From contig JAHLEZ010000027.1 in the NCBI GenBank assembly GCA_020726505.1, forward strand, positions 714,147-778,146: a DNA stretch of 64,000 nucleotides. The letters are read 5' to 3'. This stretch comes from Leptodontidium sp. MPI-SDFR-AT-0119 (Eukaryota; Ascomycota; Leotiomycetes; Helotiales; Leptodontidiaceae). The notes under the pieces are model-generated. The model was given only the letters and a program-made list of their open reading frames with translations, made no database searches and was not told the origin of the DNA. The position numbers and the translations under genes are program-made. Numbering within the stretch: the first letter of the stretch is position 1; each line of letters opens with the position of its first letter. Shown here piece after piece: positions 10,647 to 22,800 of the stretch.

Positions 10647-13600
10647 ACAACGGATTCGGAGGCATGGCCAACCCGATTATCACGAACTCGAATTTCGAGT
10701 GTTCAAGGGCTCAGCCTCGGCCATGTTCCAGACACAATAGCTCAGACCCTTGAAGATGTGCTACGCACTGTACAACAAATCGGTCTAAAACGATGTCTTT
10801 TTGATTCAATTGAGTCTCAAGGCCGAATAGGAGAAGGGGAATCTTTCTGCGTTGACCGTTGCTTATATAACAAGAAAGTTGTCGCAGTAAAACATATCAA
10901 GCTCGATTCACTGGAAACGGACAGCCTTGCTTTCAACAGGCGGCTGCGTACTGTTCTCAACGAAATTCGAATTATGCATCACACACCTCTACGAGACCAT
11001 CCAAACACATTGTCAGCACTAGGGTATGGCTGGAGAACAATTGGACAACATCCGCTGCCGTATATTGTTGTCGAGTATGGAGCTTACGGATCTCTGCGAA
11101 AGTATCTCTCGGAGAACCCCCGCAGTCTTGGAACCAAGATTATCATGGCGGGAGATGTCGCAGCTGGCATCACAGCATTACATCAGTGTGAGATTGTTCA
11201 CGGAAACCTAAAATTAGACAACATTGTTGTCATGCACTCTTGGGATCGCCCTCCTGGTGTTATCGCGAAAATATGCGACTTTGGGCATTCCATCATCCTC
11301 GCGGAGGACAAGAAACATCTGAAATATTACGGTACATCAATGTATGTGGTCTCGGCTTTCATATTCGAATTACAGACTCAATCCTTCTAGGTACAATGCA
11401 CCAGAAGTTGAACACCAAGATAAATACCCACTATCCGCCGAGAATCTGATAAAGTGCGACATGTGGGCATTCGCCTTAACATTGTGGGAGATCCTGGATG
11501 GCGGCGGCACGTTCTTCAAGAAGAGCTGGCGAGAGCATCCTTCCTATGGAAAGTCTTGGCCCATCAGCCTAGTTTCAGCGAAGAACGAGAAGAGTCTTAC
11601 TGACAGAGCTCCCGTTAAGGACAATATCGAGACAGCAATCGACAGCAGCCAGCACGTTTTTGGTAATTTCGATTTCAAGCACCTTTGCACCCTTGGCAGA
11701 GATTTTATCAATAGTCTGGACTTTGGAAGTGCCTTTGCCGATAAGGCCTGTCTTCGGTTGTTTATCAATCGGGCTTTGCAAGTCGATCCCCTCTTAAGAC
11801 CTTCGAGAATCCGATTGGGCCCCGTCATGACCAGATGGAAGTACGGAAACTCTCAATTCGAATCGTTTGAAGATACTGACTCTAATAAATAGTTCATCTG
11901 ATATCAACGCGCTGCATGCTAAACTAGCTATTCATATAGGTAGCTCGGAATGGTCCTTTGATGTAAGACCTTCTTCACTATATTAGTTTCTCACTTTCTC
12001 TGATCAATTGGCAAAGCACTGACGCTATCCAGCTTCTCAAACCTGACCAAGAAAAGGAGATATTATGGGAACATCAACGACAAATCCTACAAGAATTCGA
12101 AAAGATTGCAACCCCTCTCAAACCAAGCAGTGAATCGTCTGCTGCTGCTTTCCAAGTCGCGATGTGTTATATACTAGGCTTTGGAACTTGCAAAAGTATG
12201 TCCACGGCGGCAAGGTATTTACGAGTGGCCGAAGATCTTGACCATATCGGTGCGAAGTTGTTCGGTCCGCAGTTGCGAAGCATCATTACTCGTGCCCACC
12301 CTTCGTCAGATCCATCTTATGCTGAACAAGTTGTACGCGGGCTAGAATTGCAGCCTCCAAATGAGGCAATGACGTTGACAATTCAGCCGTCGAACAACGA
12401 GGCTCTTCCAAAATACGGGGCTAGGCAAAAAGACACGTCGGAGAGCAGTGTGCCTTCATATTCGAAGAGTGACTTGACTGTTGAGACATCAGCAAAGCAC
12501 ACAGTGTCACCGGTCGTATTTCAAAATTACGAAGAACTCAAGATGTGGATTCGTTCCCCGCCAGCAGACCGGATCCAATACACCCAGTTTGAAACTATAG
12601 TGCTCATTTCACCTACGTCAAAGATGAGCATCTTAGAATGTGCCATACTGTTTCACGACTCGGATACGGTGGAGCTTCTGCTGAAAAAGTACCCAAAGCT
12701 ACTGAATCGCCAATATCTACGGGATCCGTTATTTGTTACAGCTTGTCGAACCAGAAATTCTCAACTTGTAGCAATTTTACTCAAAACCGAGCTCGATCCA
12801 TTCATAGCTGACGAAAATAGCGGTACTTTGTTCCACTGGCTGTTCATGCTGGGTGAAAACCTGCGCTCTCTCTTGCCAGCTCTTCAGTCAGTAGTCAGGA
12901 ATCGGCACGATTTCTTGAATACGCAATGTACGGCAACGAAGATCATTAATCCTCAATGGCCACTGAGGCTGACTGGGACTCCACTTGCATTCGCTGTATC
13001 AGCTTGTAGTATTGTCGGTACTGAAACTTTACTCCATCTAGGCGCCGATCCAGCTGCGCCAATTTATGGGCTTTCCGAGCCTGACGACAGAACCGCGGAC
13101 TGGACACCTATCCATCTCGCGATTAAATATCACTCGATCCCAATGTTGTCCTTGCTTATCGCATCTGTAGAAGCCCGTCGATCTGGCACCGTTTTGACCT
13201 CGATCACCAAAGCCGTCGGTGTCCAGCAGTCGCTGTCCATTCGTGAAGGACTGCTTATGGCTAAAATCACATCTGCTTTCCAACATCTCATGAGCTTCGC
13301 CAAGTCCCCAGATACATGGCAAAGCGCTATTGGCTGTAGTCTGAGCTTCTCAACTACTGTCGAGAGAATTGCCATGCATGGAAAAAATCATGAAGTCCAT
13401 CTCGCACAGCTTATTGACTTGCTCCCCAGGTCTTGCTTGAAAACGCCGTCTAGGAAGGGTTTTGTAGCATTGATGCAAGCTATCGACTTCCATGACGTTT
13501 CCGTTGTCTCAACGCTATTGACAGCACACCCGGAGCTAGCTAATACGCCATTTCGTGACCCGTTAAACAGCCAGTTTGTATACCCCATTCATTTCGCATC

Positions 13601-15509
13601 ACAAATCGCGTCACATCGCGATGCAGAGGACGCTTTAGACATTGTCAAGATATTGATGGAATTTGATCCAAAACATGCAATGCTAAGGGATTCTCGAGGG
13701 AGGACACCACTTCATTTCGCGGTCACTGGTTCATCTGACCGTGTCACTAAGTGGTTGATTGGGAATGGTGGATCAATTGATGCAATGGCGGAGGATACTC
13801 ATGAAACGCCCTTTCACGTCATTCGAATGACATCTAGTATGAATATTCTCTTGAATGCAGGGGCGGACATACACCAACAAGACAAGCTTGGCCGGACTTT
13901 GGGTCACATTGCAGCACTGGCTGGGCAAGAACATCTGATAAGAGCCATTATCGATCACGGAGCAAGGCTGGGAATCAAAGATAACCTGGGTCAAACCATG
14001 CTTCATTGTGCAGTCATTAAACGATCTCCATCGATTCTGACAATGCTATTAAAAGCAGGTTTAGATGTTAACGCGAAAACCCCCGAGGGAAACACTGCTC
14101 TTCACCTAGCAGTTCAGTCACTCAGGGGCGATATCTTACAGCTCTTGGTAGAGCATGGAGCTGACCTTTCCGAAAACAACATTGTACATTTCACTCCTCT
14201 TCACCAATGTGTTTTCGTAGGAGACGAGATATGCCTACGAGCCCTTTTGGGTATCATCAAGTCTCAGAATCCGTCGCTCATTGATGCGAGGGATCTACGG
14301 CAGCGGACAGCTCTACACGTCGCAGCTACTCTCGCCCGCAGCTCTGCAGCCTCAGAACTGCTATCATCCGGAGCGAACCCGGGTCTAGCAGATGAAGACG
14401 GTAACACGGCATTCCACCTAGTTGTCAGTGCCTCTGATGAGGTTATCAAGCGATCTCATGGTGACAAGGTAGACTTTTGTGGGTTGCTATGTAGTCAATT
14501 GTCCGCAGAGGGGATTTTGTTGAAAGAACTGCTGGTGAAGAATAAGGCGGGATCAACACCATGGGACTTGGCATACGAAGGGAATCAGTTGATCCTTATG
14601 GAAGTCATATTCCAGTACGGAGGTTCCGAGGCTTGCTCTCAGTTCATGCACAAAGGAAAATACGTCGGTACAACTCTGATTGACATGGCATTTCGAGGAG
14701 GTGCCTGGGATCTCCTGATTCTTCTCCTAAATCACAAGGAAACTCTTACACAGTATCCGAATTTGAGTTTTGGCGCCAGGAGAAATCTACGAATTGCTGC
14801 AAGGATATCTGATAAACCAAGCATCAGACGTATCTTTGAGAGTTCAACTGGGGTAAAAGAGTCACTTTACTCTGTTAACGATAGATTTGGTAACGCACGC
14901 TTCTGGAACTTTGAGAATGAGATATACAGCAATAAGCTCCAGGAGGCTTCAGCCGAAGGGCACGAGGCAGTCGTCAGGCAGCTACTAGAGACGGGGGCCG
15001 ATGTGAATACCCAGGGCGGATACTACCGCAACGCGCTACAGGTGGCTTCAGTCGCAGGGCACGAAGGGGTCGTGAAGCTACTACTCGAGACGGGGGCCGA
15101 TGTGAATGCCCAGGGCGGACACTACGGCAGCGCGCTACAGGCGGCTTCAATCGAAAGGCACGAAGGGGTCGTGAAGCTGCTACTTGAGACGGGGGCCGAT
15201 GTGAATGCCCAGGGCGGATACTACGGTAGCGCACTACAGGGGGCTTCAGTCCAAGGGCACGAGGCGATCATCAGGCAACTACTAGAGACGGGGGCCGATG
15301 TGAATGCCCAGGGCGGACACTACGGCAACGCGCTACAGGCGGCTTCAGCCCAAGGGCACGAAGGGGTCGTGAAGCTACTACTCGAGACGGGGGCCGACGT
15401 GAATGCCCAGGGCGGACACTACGGCAACGCACTACAGGCGGCTTCAGCCTATAGACACGAAGGGGTCGTAAAGCTGCTACTCGAGACGGGGGCCAACGTG
15501 AATGCCTAA
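10647..15509 (+). CDS. Protein kinase-like domain fused to ankyrin repeats (first exon unresolved)
   Basis: Exons by eye: 10647-11341, 11391-11840, 11893-11962, 12033-15509; all later joins are GT-AG and in frame, giving more than 1,550 residues. The first coding exon is missing: the frame opens after a TAG at 10644-10646 that looks like a 3' splice site, and no methionine occurs until well inside the kinase domain. Kinase features: GEGESF glycine loop, VAVKHIK lysine, HGNLKLDN catalytic loop (asparagine for the usual catalytic aspartate), CDFG, and YNAPE. A linker leads to about twenty ankyrin repeats; the last ones (14938 onward) are near-identical 33-residue units with the core GHEGVVKLLLETGADVNAQG. 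Such proteins are suspected intracellular receptors in fungal self/non-self recognition. The stop at 15507 interrupts the repeat array. Confidence 0.8.
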
Positions 15510-15670
15510 GGCGAAGAGTATAGTAGTGCGCTACAGGCGGCTTTACAAGGCAGGTACCAGGGGGCCGACGTTAATTCCAGGGCGGAGAGTACCGCAACCC
15601 GCTTTAGGTGGCTTTAACCTAAGGGCACGAAGCGGTCGTGAGGCTACTGCTAGAGAAGGGGCTCCGCAAG
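14938..15670 (+). repeat. Tandem 99-bp ankyrin-coding repeats, last units decayed
   Basis: The motif coding for GADVNAQGG recurs with exact 99-bp spacing (starts near 14997, 15096, 15195, 15294, 15393, 15492). Units differ from each other by only a few bases, far less than the upstream ankyrin repeats of the same gene. This implies recent duplication or gene conversion. At 15507-15509 CAG has become TAA. Past this stop at least two more units are visible (15510-15670), but shortened and out of frame, so the array was once longer. Confidence 0.85.
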
Positions 15671-15689
15671 AAGGAATCACGTGTTGCTA

Positions 15690-16120
15690 TTGAGCTGCTC
15701 CTCGCCCGACTAGGACACCCAGGAAATCATATGCAGGCAAGACCGTCTTCGATGATGAAGGGTTTAGAGGGTCGCTCCTCCTGTCCTCCATTCTGCAGCA
15801 GCTGCACCGCCGGGAAGACAGCAAGAAAGCCATCACGTGAGCCAGGATCGGCAGTGACGACTTACCTGGAAAGGGTTCATATGGATCTCATGGGACCGAC
15901 GACGCCATCAGTTCGAAGCAATACTTACATGCTGACTATCACAGATCAGTACTCCGGACGAGACTGGGTCTTCTTCCGGAAGACAAAGCAGAGAATCGTA
16001 GAGCAAATAAAGATCTGGATCCCGGACGTCAAATTCGAGTCGAGAAGATATCTGCAAGGACAACGGGTGCAATCGATTAGGTTCTATGTAAGAAGTTCGA
16101 AGGTGAAAATTGAGCAATAG
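15690..16120 (+). mobile_element. Ty1/copia retrotransposon fragment (GAG-pre-integrase and integrase start)
   Basis: The plus-strand frame reads ARLGHPGNHM, then a CPPFCSSCTAGKTARKP zinc-binding-like segment typical of the GAG-pre-integrase domain, then VHMDLMGP and YMLTITDQYSGRDWVFFRKT, the beginning of a copia-type integrase (first catalytic aspartate in MDLMGP). The similarity stops near 16020. No LTRs or other pol domains are present nearby, so this is a short relic of about 430 bp. It abuts the decayed end of the ankyrin array and is open in the same frame as the last decayed repeat. Confidence 0.75.
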
Positions 16121-17145
16121 GGCATCTTTGAAACTATCGTTATTGCACATGTAACAATCTACAAGGGATTTTTCACCCCATTAACTAAGATTTTATCATG
16201 AAAAGAAGTTTGCCATAGGTAACTTAATGGTAGATCCAGGGGGGTCTTTCGTATAATCGGATTAGGGAACAGACCTGTCTCATGAACACCATTGGAACTC
16301 GCCAGCCATTTCGACTTCTCATCATCATTAGTTCGCTCGAGTCCGCTTTGACCCCACTCAAATCATTCCGGTATGCCGGACCAACTCCGCAATCGCACTC
16401 GTGTGACAAACACAGGAGCACGACCTGAACGCTGAGGCCCCGACCGTCAATTATCTGCAAATTCCTTCAGATACCCCGCCACCTGCGATCTTATTGTGTA
16501 CATATCTAAGGCACCGCTCTTGAGATGGACCGTTGCGGGTAGTGCGTAGGACCATGCGTATGTGCATGATTTCTCAGTGATGCAAAGATGAACTGTGGTC
16601 GATTCGACAGATACTTCGATCGTTGGATCAGCTTCGTATTTGTAGCGCAATACAATTCAAAGAACAAGGTGGACCGTGAAGCCAGAGGACTTCGGTGGAC
16701 GAGAGTGGAGTCGGAGGGAGGCTTGGCGCACCTAGAATCTGCTTCGACTTATGTGGTCGCTCGTTGGTAGAGGCAGCAGAACGATTCTTTGCTCTGATCG
16801 TCTTGTGGCCCTGTCAATCGTATTCTTTGTGATTGCGACGACCTTCTCGACTTTGTGTAGAGTTCAAAAGGTAGATTTGGGGAGGTATTGCTTTTCTCAA
16901 GCGCTGGCTTAGGTTAGGATGTCCTGATCGACGCTTGATGAAGTTGTTTCGGTCTCTGTGGCGAGAACTACGGCTGAGATTTGACACCGAAGTTCTCGAA
17001 TTTTTCGAACCAAACCTGTATTATTAGAATCTGATCAACTAATATAATGAGACGATTGTTAAGCTTAACTATGCTAATAGTACAAAAGATAACCTTTAGG
17101 ATATTATTAATAAGTTTAGTAAGTAAGAGAGTAAATACTTGATTT
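16121..17145. other. Intergenic between copia fragment and solo LTR
   Basis: No gene recognised. Short open frames at 16224-16460, 16447-16650 and 16588-16770 overlap on both strands without known domains. GC content is near that of neighbouring genes until about 17,020, after which the sequence becomes strongly AT-rich and contains stops in all frames. Confidence 0.45.
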
Positions 17146-17438
17146 CGTTACGGCTGGCAAGAGGTTGATACGGCGAGTAGACTCTAGCTTTGTATTTAGG
17201 CCTAATGCTACGCTCAGAATCGAGAAGAAAAGACAAGGAGAAAAGGAGAGCTCTCTATAAGAGAGAGCTCGAGTATAAATACACGAATGACCCTCCTAAT
17301 TAGGCCTAGCGTAGTCGAACGCCATTCACATTAACATGTCGCATGCTCGCCACCTAGTCTTCCTAATCAGGCTTAGCGCCGTCGCATAGCCAGCGAGCCA
17401 TGTCGGTTAGAATACGAGGCGCATCGGAGGTCGTAACA
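17146..17438. repeat. Solo LTR of gypsy family 1
   Basis: This 293-bp copy matches the LTRs found at 41456-41757 and 61780-62081, sharing the start GTTACGGCTGGCAAGAGGTT and the end GGCGCATCGGAGGTCGTAACA. It is flanked by the 5-bp duplication GATTT (17141-17145 and 17439-17443), with no internal retroelement sequence, so it is a solo LTR left after recombination between two LTRs. Orientation by itself cannot be decided from the near-palindromic tips; by comparison with the full element it lies in the same orientation as both other copies, making the parent minus-strand. Confidence 0.9.
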
Positions 17439-18350
17439 GATTTATAATGTGAAGTACGTAGTTGGTTTGATTTTCAAGCTAAGTTTTATACTTATTTACT
17501 TAAGGGTTTATATTAGTGCTTTATAATTTAAAATTATTTGAAAGGAACTTTAATAGTATTTGTTATTTACATTTACGGGGTAAATCGGGTAAAGAAGAGA
17601 AGTATATTTTATTAGTATTATTTGTACGTTAAGATGCTCTTTAATTGAGAGAATAGTTGCTATATAAATACTAATAATACAAAAGAAGTTCTCGTAATAA
17701 ATAATTCTGATTATCTTAATATTATAATATAAGAATATTAACGTTTATTTAGTATATTTATAATCTTACTACTATAATTAAAAAAAAGCCTATCTTTAAT
17801 ATCGATAATCTCTTACTTTTACTTAATTAAAATAACGAAGTAAAATATATTAAACCCTTATTACTTCATTAAATTAATAAAAGCTTAAAATGCTTCGCAA
17901 TTCTCGCTTATTATATAGGAAATAGTAATCCAAGCTTCGCTTAAAATTGATAAGGATCACTAAGGGAAAAGAAAAGAATTAGGGATAGAAGTAATCGTAC
18001 TAACCAGTTTCGGAACAAAACTACGTCTACCACCTTTTCTTTGTATGTTTGGGGGCAGCTGGGGACTTTTTCATCTGCGTGGCTACCAAGGGCTAAGTGC
18101 GTACAGCTACCCATTGAGATGTCTAGTGGCTAGGAAAGCACTACTCAAATGGGGAGAGTACCAGCAATTCGCCTTAGGAGCTCCCCTTGGCAAACACACA
18201 ACTCACTTGGTGACACGTGAGATGGCTATACGACGTCGAATGGGGATAAATGGTACGAGGAAATAAAAGACGCTCATGCCCATTAAGTTGAACTATCATC
18301 CAAAACATAGTTTACTTGTCACCTTTTCAAAGATATCTTCATCGCTTAAA
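17439..18350. other. AT-rich island right of the solo LTR, then upstream of secreted-protein gene
   Basis: From 17439 to about 18000 the sequence is very AT-rich with stops in all frames, like RIP-damaged repeats elsewhere in the window, but I recognise no transposase or retroelement domain. From 18040 normal composition resumes; the open frame 18045-18266 has no known domain and probably forms part of the upstream region of the gene starting at 18351. Confidence 0.45.
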
Positions 18351-18964
18351 ATGCAATTCCTCAGTCTCATCAGCGGCTTTGTTGCCTTGGCAGCTCTCAC
18401 TTTAGAATTCGACTTACCTGAGAATGCTCCTTACGGCCAATACCTTATTCCTATCTCATCCAACGGCACTCAGGCTGGCGAGGCCATATTTATCAAAACT
18501 TTTGACGTCCCTACAACTTCTGTTGTTGTCAAGGACAGTGTCAAAACTCGAAACTTCCTGCCCTATTCAAGCATTAACTGCAGCTGGCGCCCAATTTCCG
18601 ACCCTTCCTACAATCTGGTGAAACTTGTTAGTTACCGTCCTAGTGTTCACGTCCATATTGAGGGGGTCTCAAACCCGATTGAATAAATGCTGACTTTGAT
18701 CTTGTAACATAGCAAGTACAAGAATGGTGTGATGGAGGCGGCCTTGTTCCTACCAATTTCGCCTGGTTTTGATATGCCAGCAGTGGCGAGGGGTACATGT
18801 GTAACTGCTCTGGCAATGCTCTGGGGTGTAGTAGCGCTGAGTACTTTGATGTTTTGGGGCTCATCGCCGGGCAGTGCGGTATTGATGTTGCTGGCTGGGC
18901 GGGCATCAACGAGTGGGCCAAGAGCTATGGAGTTGACAACAATGGAGTGTCTCAGTGCTGGTAG
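18351..18964 (+). pseudogene. Small secreted cysteine-containing protein, broken by an in-frame TGA
   Basis: Exon 1 begins with a signal-peptide-like N-terminus (MQFLSLISGFVALAALTL) and continues FDLPENAPYGQYLIPISSNG to NCSWRPIS. Near 18615-18719 an intron seems likely. The second exon then reads QEWCDGGGLVPTNFAWF, a TGA at 18770-18772, YASSGEGYMCNCSGNALGCS, and a conserved-looking tail GINEWAKSYGVDNNGVSQCW before a TAG at 18962-18964. Apart from the TGA the frame is clean over 80 codons, so the break looks recent. The mature protein would be about 130-150 residues with several cysteines, effector-like in size. I do not recognise a named family. The exact intron borders are uncertain. Confidence 0.5.
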
Positions 18965-19898
18965 ACACTACCTGCACTACCTGCTCATTTGGTCCTCGGA
19001 TTTGAAGCAGGAATGAGTTAGCTCGTTGAAAGGAGGGGGCAGGGGGGATGTGGGATTGGGTGGGGTTGGGTGAGGTGAAGGTGCTTTTTAGGGGTTGCTG
19101 CAGTTTCAATAAAGAGGTCTCAATTTGAGAAGTTTCTGTGGAAAGATAAGATCGGAAAGGCATTACGATACGTAGGTACCACAGACTTAACAGTTGAAGA
19201 TTATCAATAATCACAGGCGCCACCTAGTGACGTGACATTCCAGTATTGCTCATACTCAAACATCATTTTTCTTTTTACTCCGGATGCACCAACCCCCCAG
19301 AGATAGGACACTTACTTTTTCGCACATTTTTAAAACCTTATAGATACTTATTGAACTGCGGTGAAATCTTGAGAATTTTTGATATATCGTTGTAAGAGCT
19401 ATTAGCGAATGAAACGTCTAACGACATACTCAAGCACAATACCAACTTTCTAAGATGCCTTTGCAGCTATCTTTTTACTTGATATAGTAGCCAAGTAAAC
19501 CTCCACGTTTGGGCCTCCGTAATGGATGGTCATGAAATCGGGCAGCGAATCACATGCCCCTCTGCTGCTTAAGAAGGGAAAATGCCAGTCAACGTGCGTA
19601 AAGAAAAGGGACATGTGAAGGCATTACAGCACAAAATTTAAAGGCTAAGAAATCCATGGTTCAAAACTTCCTGACACACATTGACTTACAACATTCGTTA
19701 CTGGAGACCTGACAAGTTTGGTTTCAGAATAGTGAATGATCTGACTAGTGATGAAGGAATTTTAGAAAAGCGCATCTCGCAACCTTCATGAAATACTTTC
19801 CCTGTGACCCCCTTCGCTCGCACCTCTTTTCACATCAGTAACATAAACCAACCTGAAAATTCAATCTTATTCCCTACAGACCGCCGTTCCCTCCCCTT
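18965..19898. other. Intergenic, 3' flank of NRPS
   Basis: About 930 bp between the 3' ends of the secreted-protein pseudogene and the NRPS. Contains G-rich stretches (19030-19075) and no open frame with recognisable domains. The antisense frame 18906-19223 is probably incidental. No repeats or RNA genes recognised. Confidence 0.45.
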
Positions 19899-22800
19899 TC
19901 ACGTCTGTCTGCCCATTCTTCTTCTAGCCACCAGCAAAACGTGATCATCAAATGTAGGATGGTCCATCATCTCTTCAAGACTCAAGTCTGCCCCAATCCG
20001 ATGATATAAATCTCTCAACACCAAGGCAATTTGGAAATGGTTACGTGCTTCGTAAAACGGGTGATGAGACCCTGCCTGTCGAAAACTTTCTGGCAGTAGT
20101 AACTTCTCCCATATCTCTGCAACCAAATGAGTAGATGTTTCCTTATCAGGGTTCTCCATGTCTTCGGTTGAAATGACTAATCTGGGTGGCTCTGAATCTG
20201 GAGCAGAAAGTACCTGGACTTGAGGATCAAGCTTGCGCCATGATGATAGTGACGCGGTTGGGAATTGAACCAAAAAGTCCGCAGTAGCACAGAAGTATTT
20301 CAACACCGTGCTGGCATCAGGTGATGACAAGACTTGACTGTCATAAGCAAAATAGATGTACAATCCCTCACTGCTCGAAACAGTCTCCAGGACGATATCT
20401 GCAAAGCTTGGGAGTTTTTCTGTCACTGAGACCTTGGCCTCAGATTCTCCAAATGACAAATGTGTAGGAAACGGATCGATAGATGTTGTATAGTTCACAG
20501 CACTGCTGAGTCGGCCCCATTTCGGCCAAGTGGTGCATCGCTCAGTGATAGCGAGTGTACCAAGATTCTCGTGTGTTATGCCGGAATGGTGCTGTTCTTC
20601 AATTTGGTCAAGCAGATCCTGGCAAGTTCCGGGTTGTGATCTCATTCGGATCGGAATGATATTGAAACAAGGGCCAACCATCTGATCAATGCCTTGGACT
20701 GGCACATTACGACCTGCCACCACTTCTCCAAAAACTACATCATCATGGCCGGACAATTGAGCAAGGACCATTGACCAAGCGGCTTTGAAAATGGATGGGG
20801 TCATTGAAGTGGAAGGGATCAACTGACGCTTCAGACGAAAGTGGGAGAATGCATATTGTGATCGTGATTGCGACTTTAAAATCGTTAGTTTCGAACCCTC
20901 AAGAAGCCTTCGCCAGTAGAGTTCTGACGCTGCTTGGTTCACCTGGGTTGTAGAGATGAACTTTGAGAACTTCGGAGCGGGCTGGCGACGATTTCCCGCT
21001 TGTAAGGTGTGTATGGACTTGATAAGAATTGGAATCGAAAATGCATCGTATTGCGCATGCGAAAACTGAATTATCAACCGGGCTGGTTCTGAGCCAGGCT
21101 CTACTATGACGACGTGAACAAAGGGGGCCCCAAAGCGATCAAAGTTGGTAACACAATCGTCAGCCTGGGGATCAAGTTGCCATTCCTCACAAGACACCCT
21201 TCGGAAATTAATGGGGCAAGCTTTCAACACAACTTGGAGCATTTGATCTCCGTTCGAGATGAACACGGTGCGAAGAATTGGATGCTCAGCTATTGCAGAT
21301 CGGCAAGCAGCTTCGACTCCGGCCGCATCGAATCCTCCCTCAAATGCGAGTGAGATTCTTATAAATCCAGATGCTTTCCGGAGGTAGTTGTAGAAAAGAA
21401 GAATCTTTTGGGTGTCGGTGATCTCGGAAACCTCTTCTATGTTTGCAGCATCGAAAGGAAGGGACTCGGAGAGTGACGCTCGAAACGACCTTGACTTTTG
21501 CTCTTCAAGCTCAGTCGAGTGTGATAAGGTGGGTGGCACTATCAGTGAAACCCGAGATGACAATCCGCGAAGTGTAGGATACTCGAAGATGTCGGCCGCC
21601 AGTATATCGATTTGTCGATCGCGAGCTGCTCGTATGAGTTTAATAACAGTCATCGAGGTGCCACCAAGAAGAAAGAAGTTACTTTCTGGTCCAATTTGAG
21701 TTGGAGACAAGTGCAACAGGTCTCCCCACAGTGCCTGCAGAGACAACTCCATAGGTGTTTTCAAGACCTCCTGATGGGCCACTGCTGGTCTAAAGAGTTG
21801 TGAATCTTCTAAAGAGAGAGAATATGCCATTTGGCGCAGAGCTATTCGGTCAAGTTTGCGACTGAAGGTCACTGGCATCCTACGCAGCGGGGCAAAGTGT
21901 GAAGGCACCATATGCGCAGGCAACGAACGAAGCAAACCAGGGTATCCAGCGGTCAACTTGCTGCGTAGCGACTCCGTCAATGGCAACAATAAAGAGCCAT
22001 CGTTGTGACCAAGAGTGGTGGCAGAATTGTCATCACCTTCGCAAATGAAGGCAAACAGTAAAGGCTCATCTGGACGAGATGCGAGCCTAACACATTCGAC
22101 AGCGACAGACGAATATGCTGGGAAATTGACTTTCAATTGATGTTCGATGTCTCCAAGTTCGACTCGTTGGCCGTGAATCTTTACTTGCAAGTCCCTCCGG
22201 CCTAAATAATTCATAGAACCGTCTTCGCTGTACTGGACGAAATCGCCAGTCTTGTAGGCCCGTTTTGGCTTGCTTGAAGAATCGCTTGGTATCCAGGGAG
22301 GGTTGTTGATAAAAGATGCTTCAGTTTTCTTCTGATCATTAAGGTAGCCCCGTGCCAATGCCCCCCCTTCGATGAACAATTCCCCTATGCAGCCCACAGG
22401 TGCCAAGCGAGTTGGATCGTCCCAATCGACTACCCAACATCGACACCCTATTGCGCGGCCGATGTTGTTGGCAGCTATTCCCGGGTTTGCGCGGGTAACT
22501 GCAGAAAAAAGTGAGCATTCCGTTGGCCCATAGGCATTCAGCAACTTGACATGGCTGGCCCATTGATCGCGTATTGACTTCGTCATCGCCTCCCCTACCG
22601 ACACGACGGTTTGGATGCTCGGAACGTCCACAGGTCGAATCATACTGAGGACCATAGGTGTTAAGTGCATATAGTTAGCCCTCAGCGATTTAATTGCTTT
22701 CACAATGTCATTCCGTTCCTCGTCATTTGGAACACATACACAGCCACCGGCAAAGAGGGGTGTAAAGATCTCTCCGTTGCTAACATCCCAAGTGTAAGAG

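Noticed and set aside
13038..13375. Minus-strand ORFs inside the ankyrin exon
   Set aside because: Shadows of a long, domain-supported coding exon on the opposite strand; the same applies to 14974-15234, whose proline/arginine repeat only mirrors the ankyrin DNA repeat.
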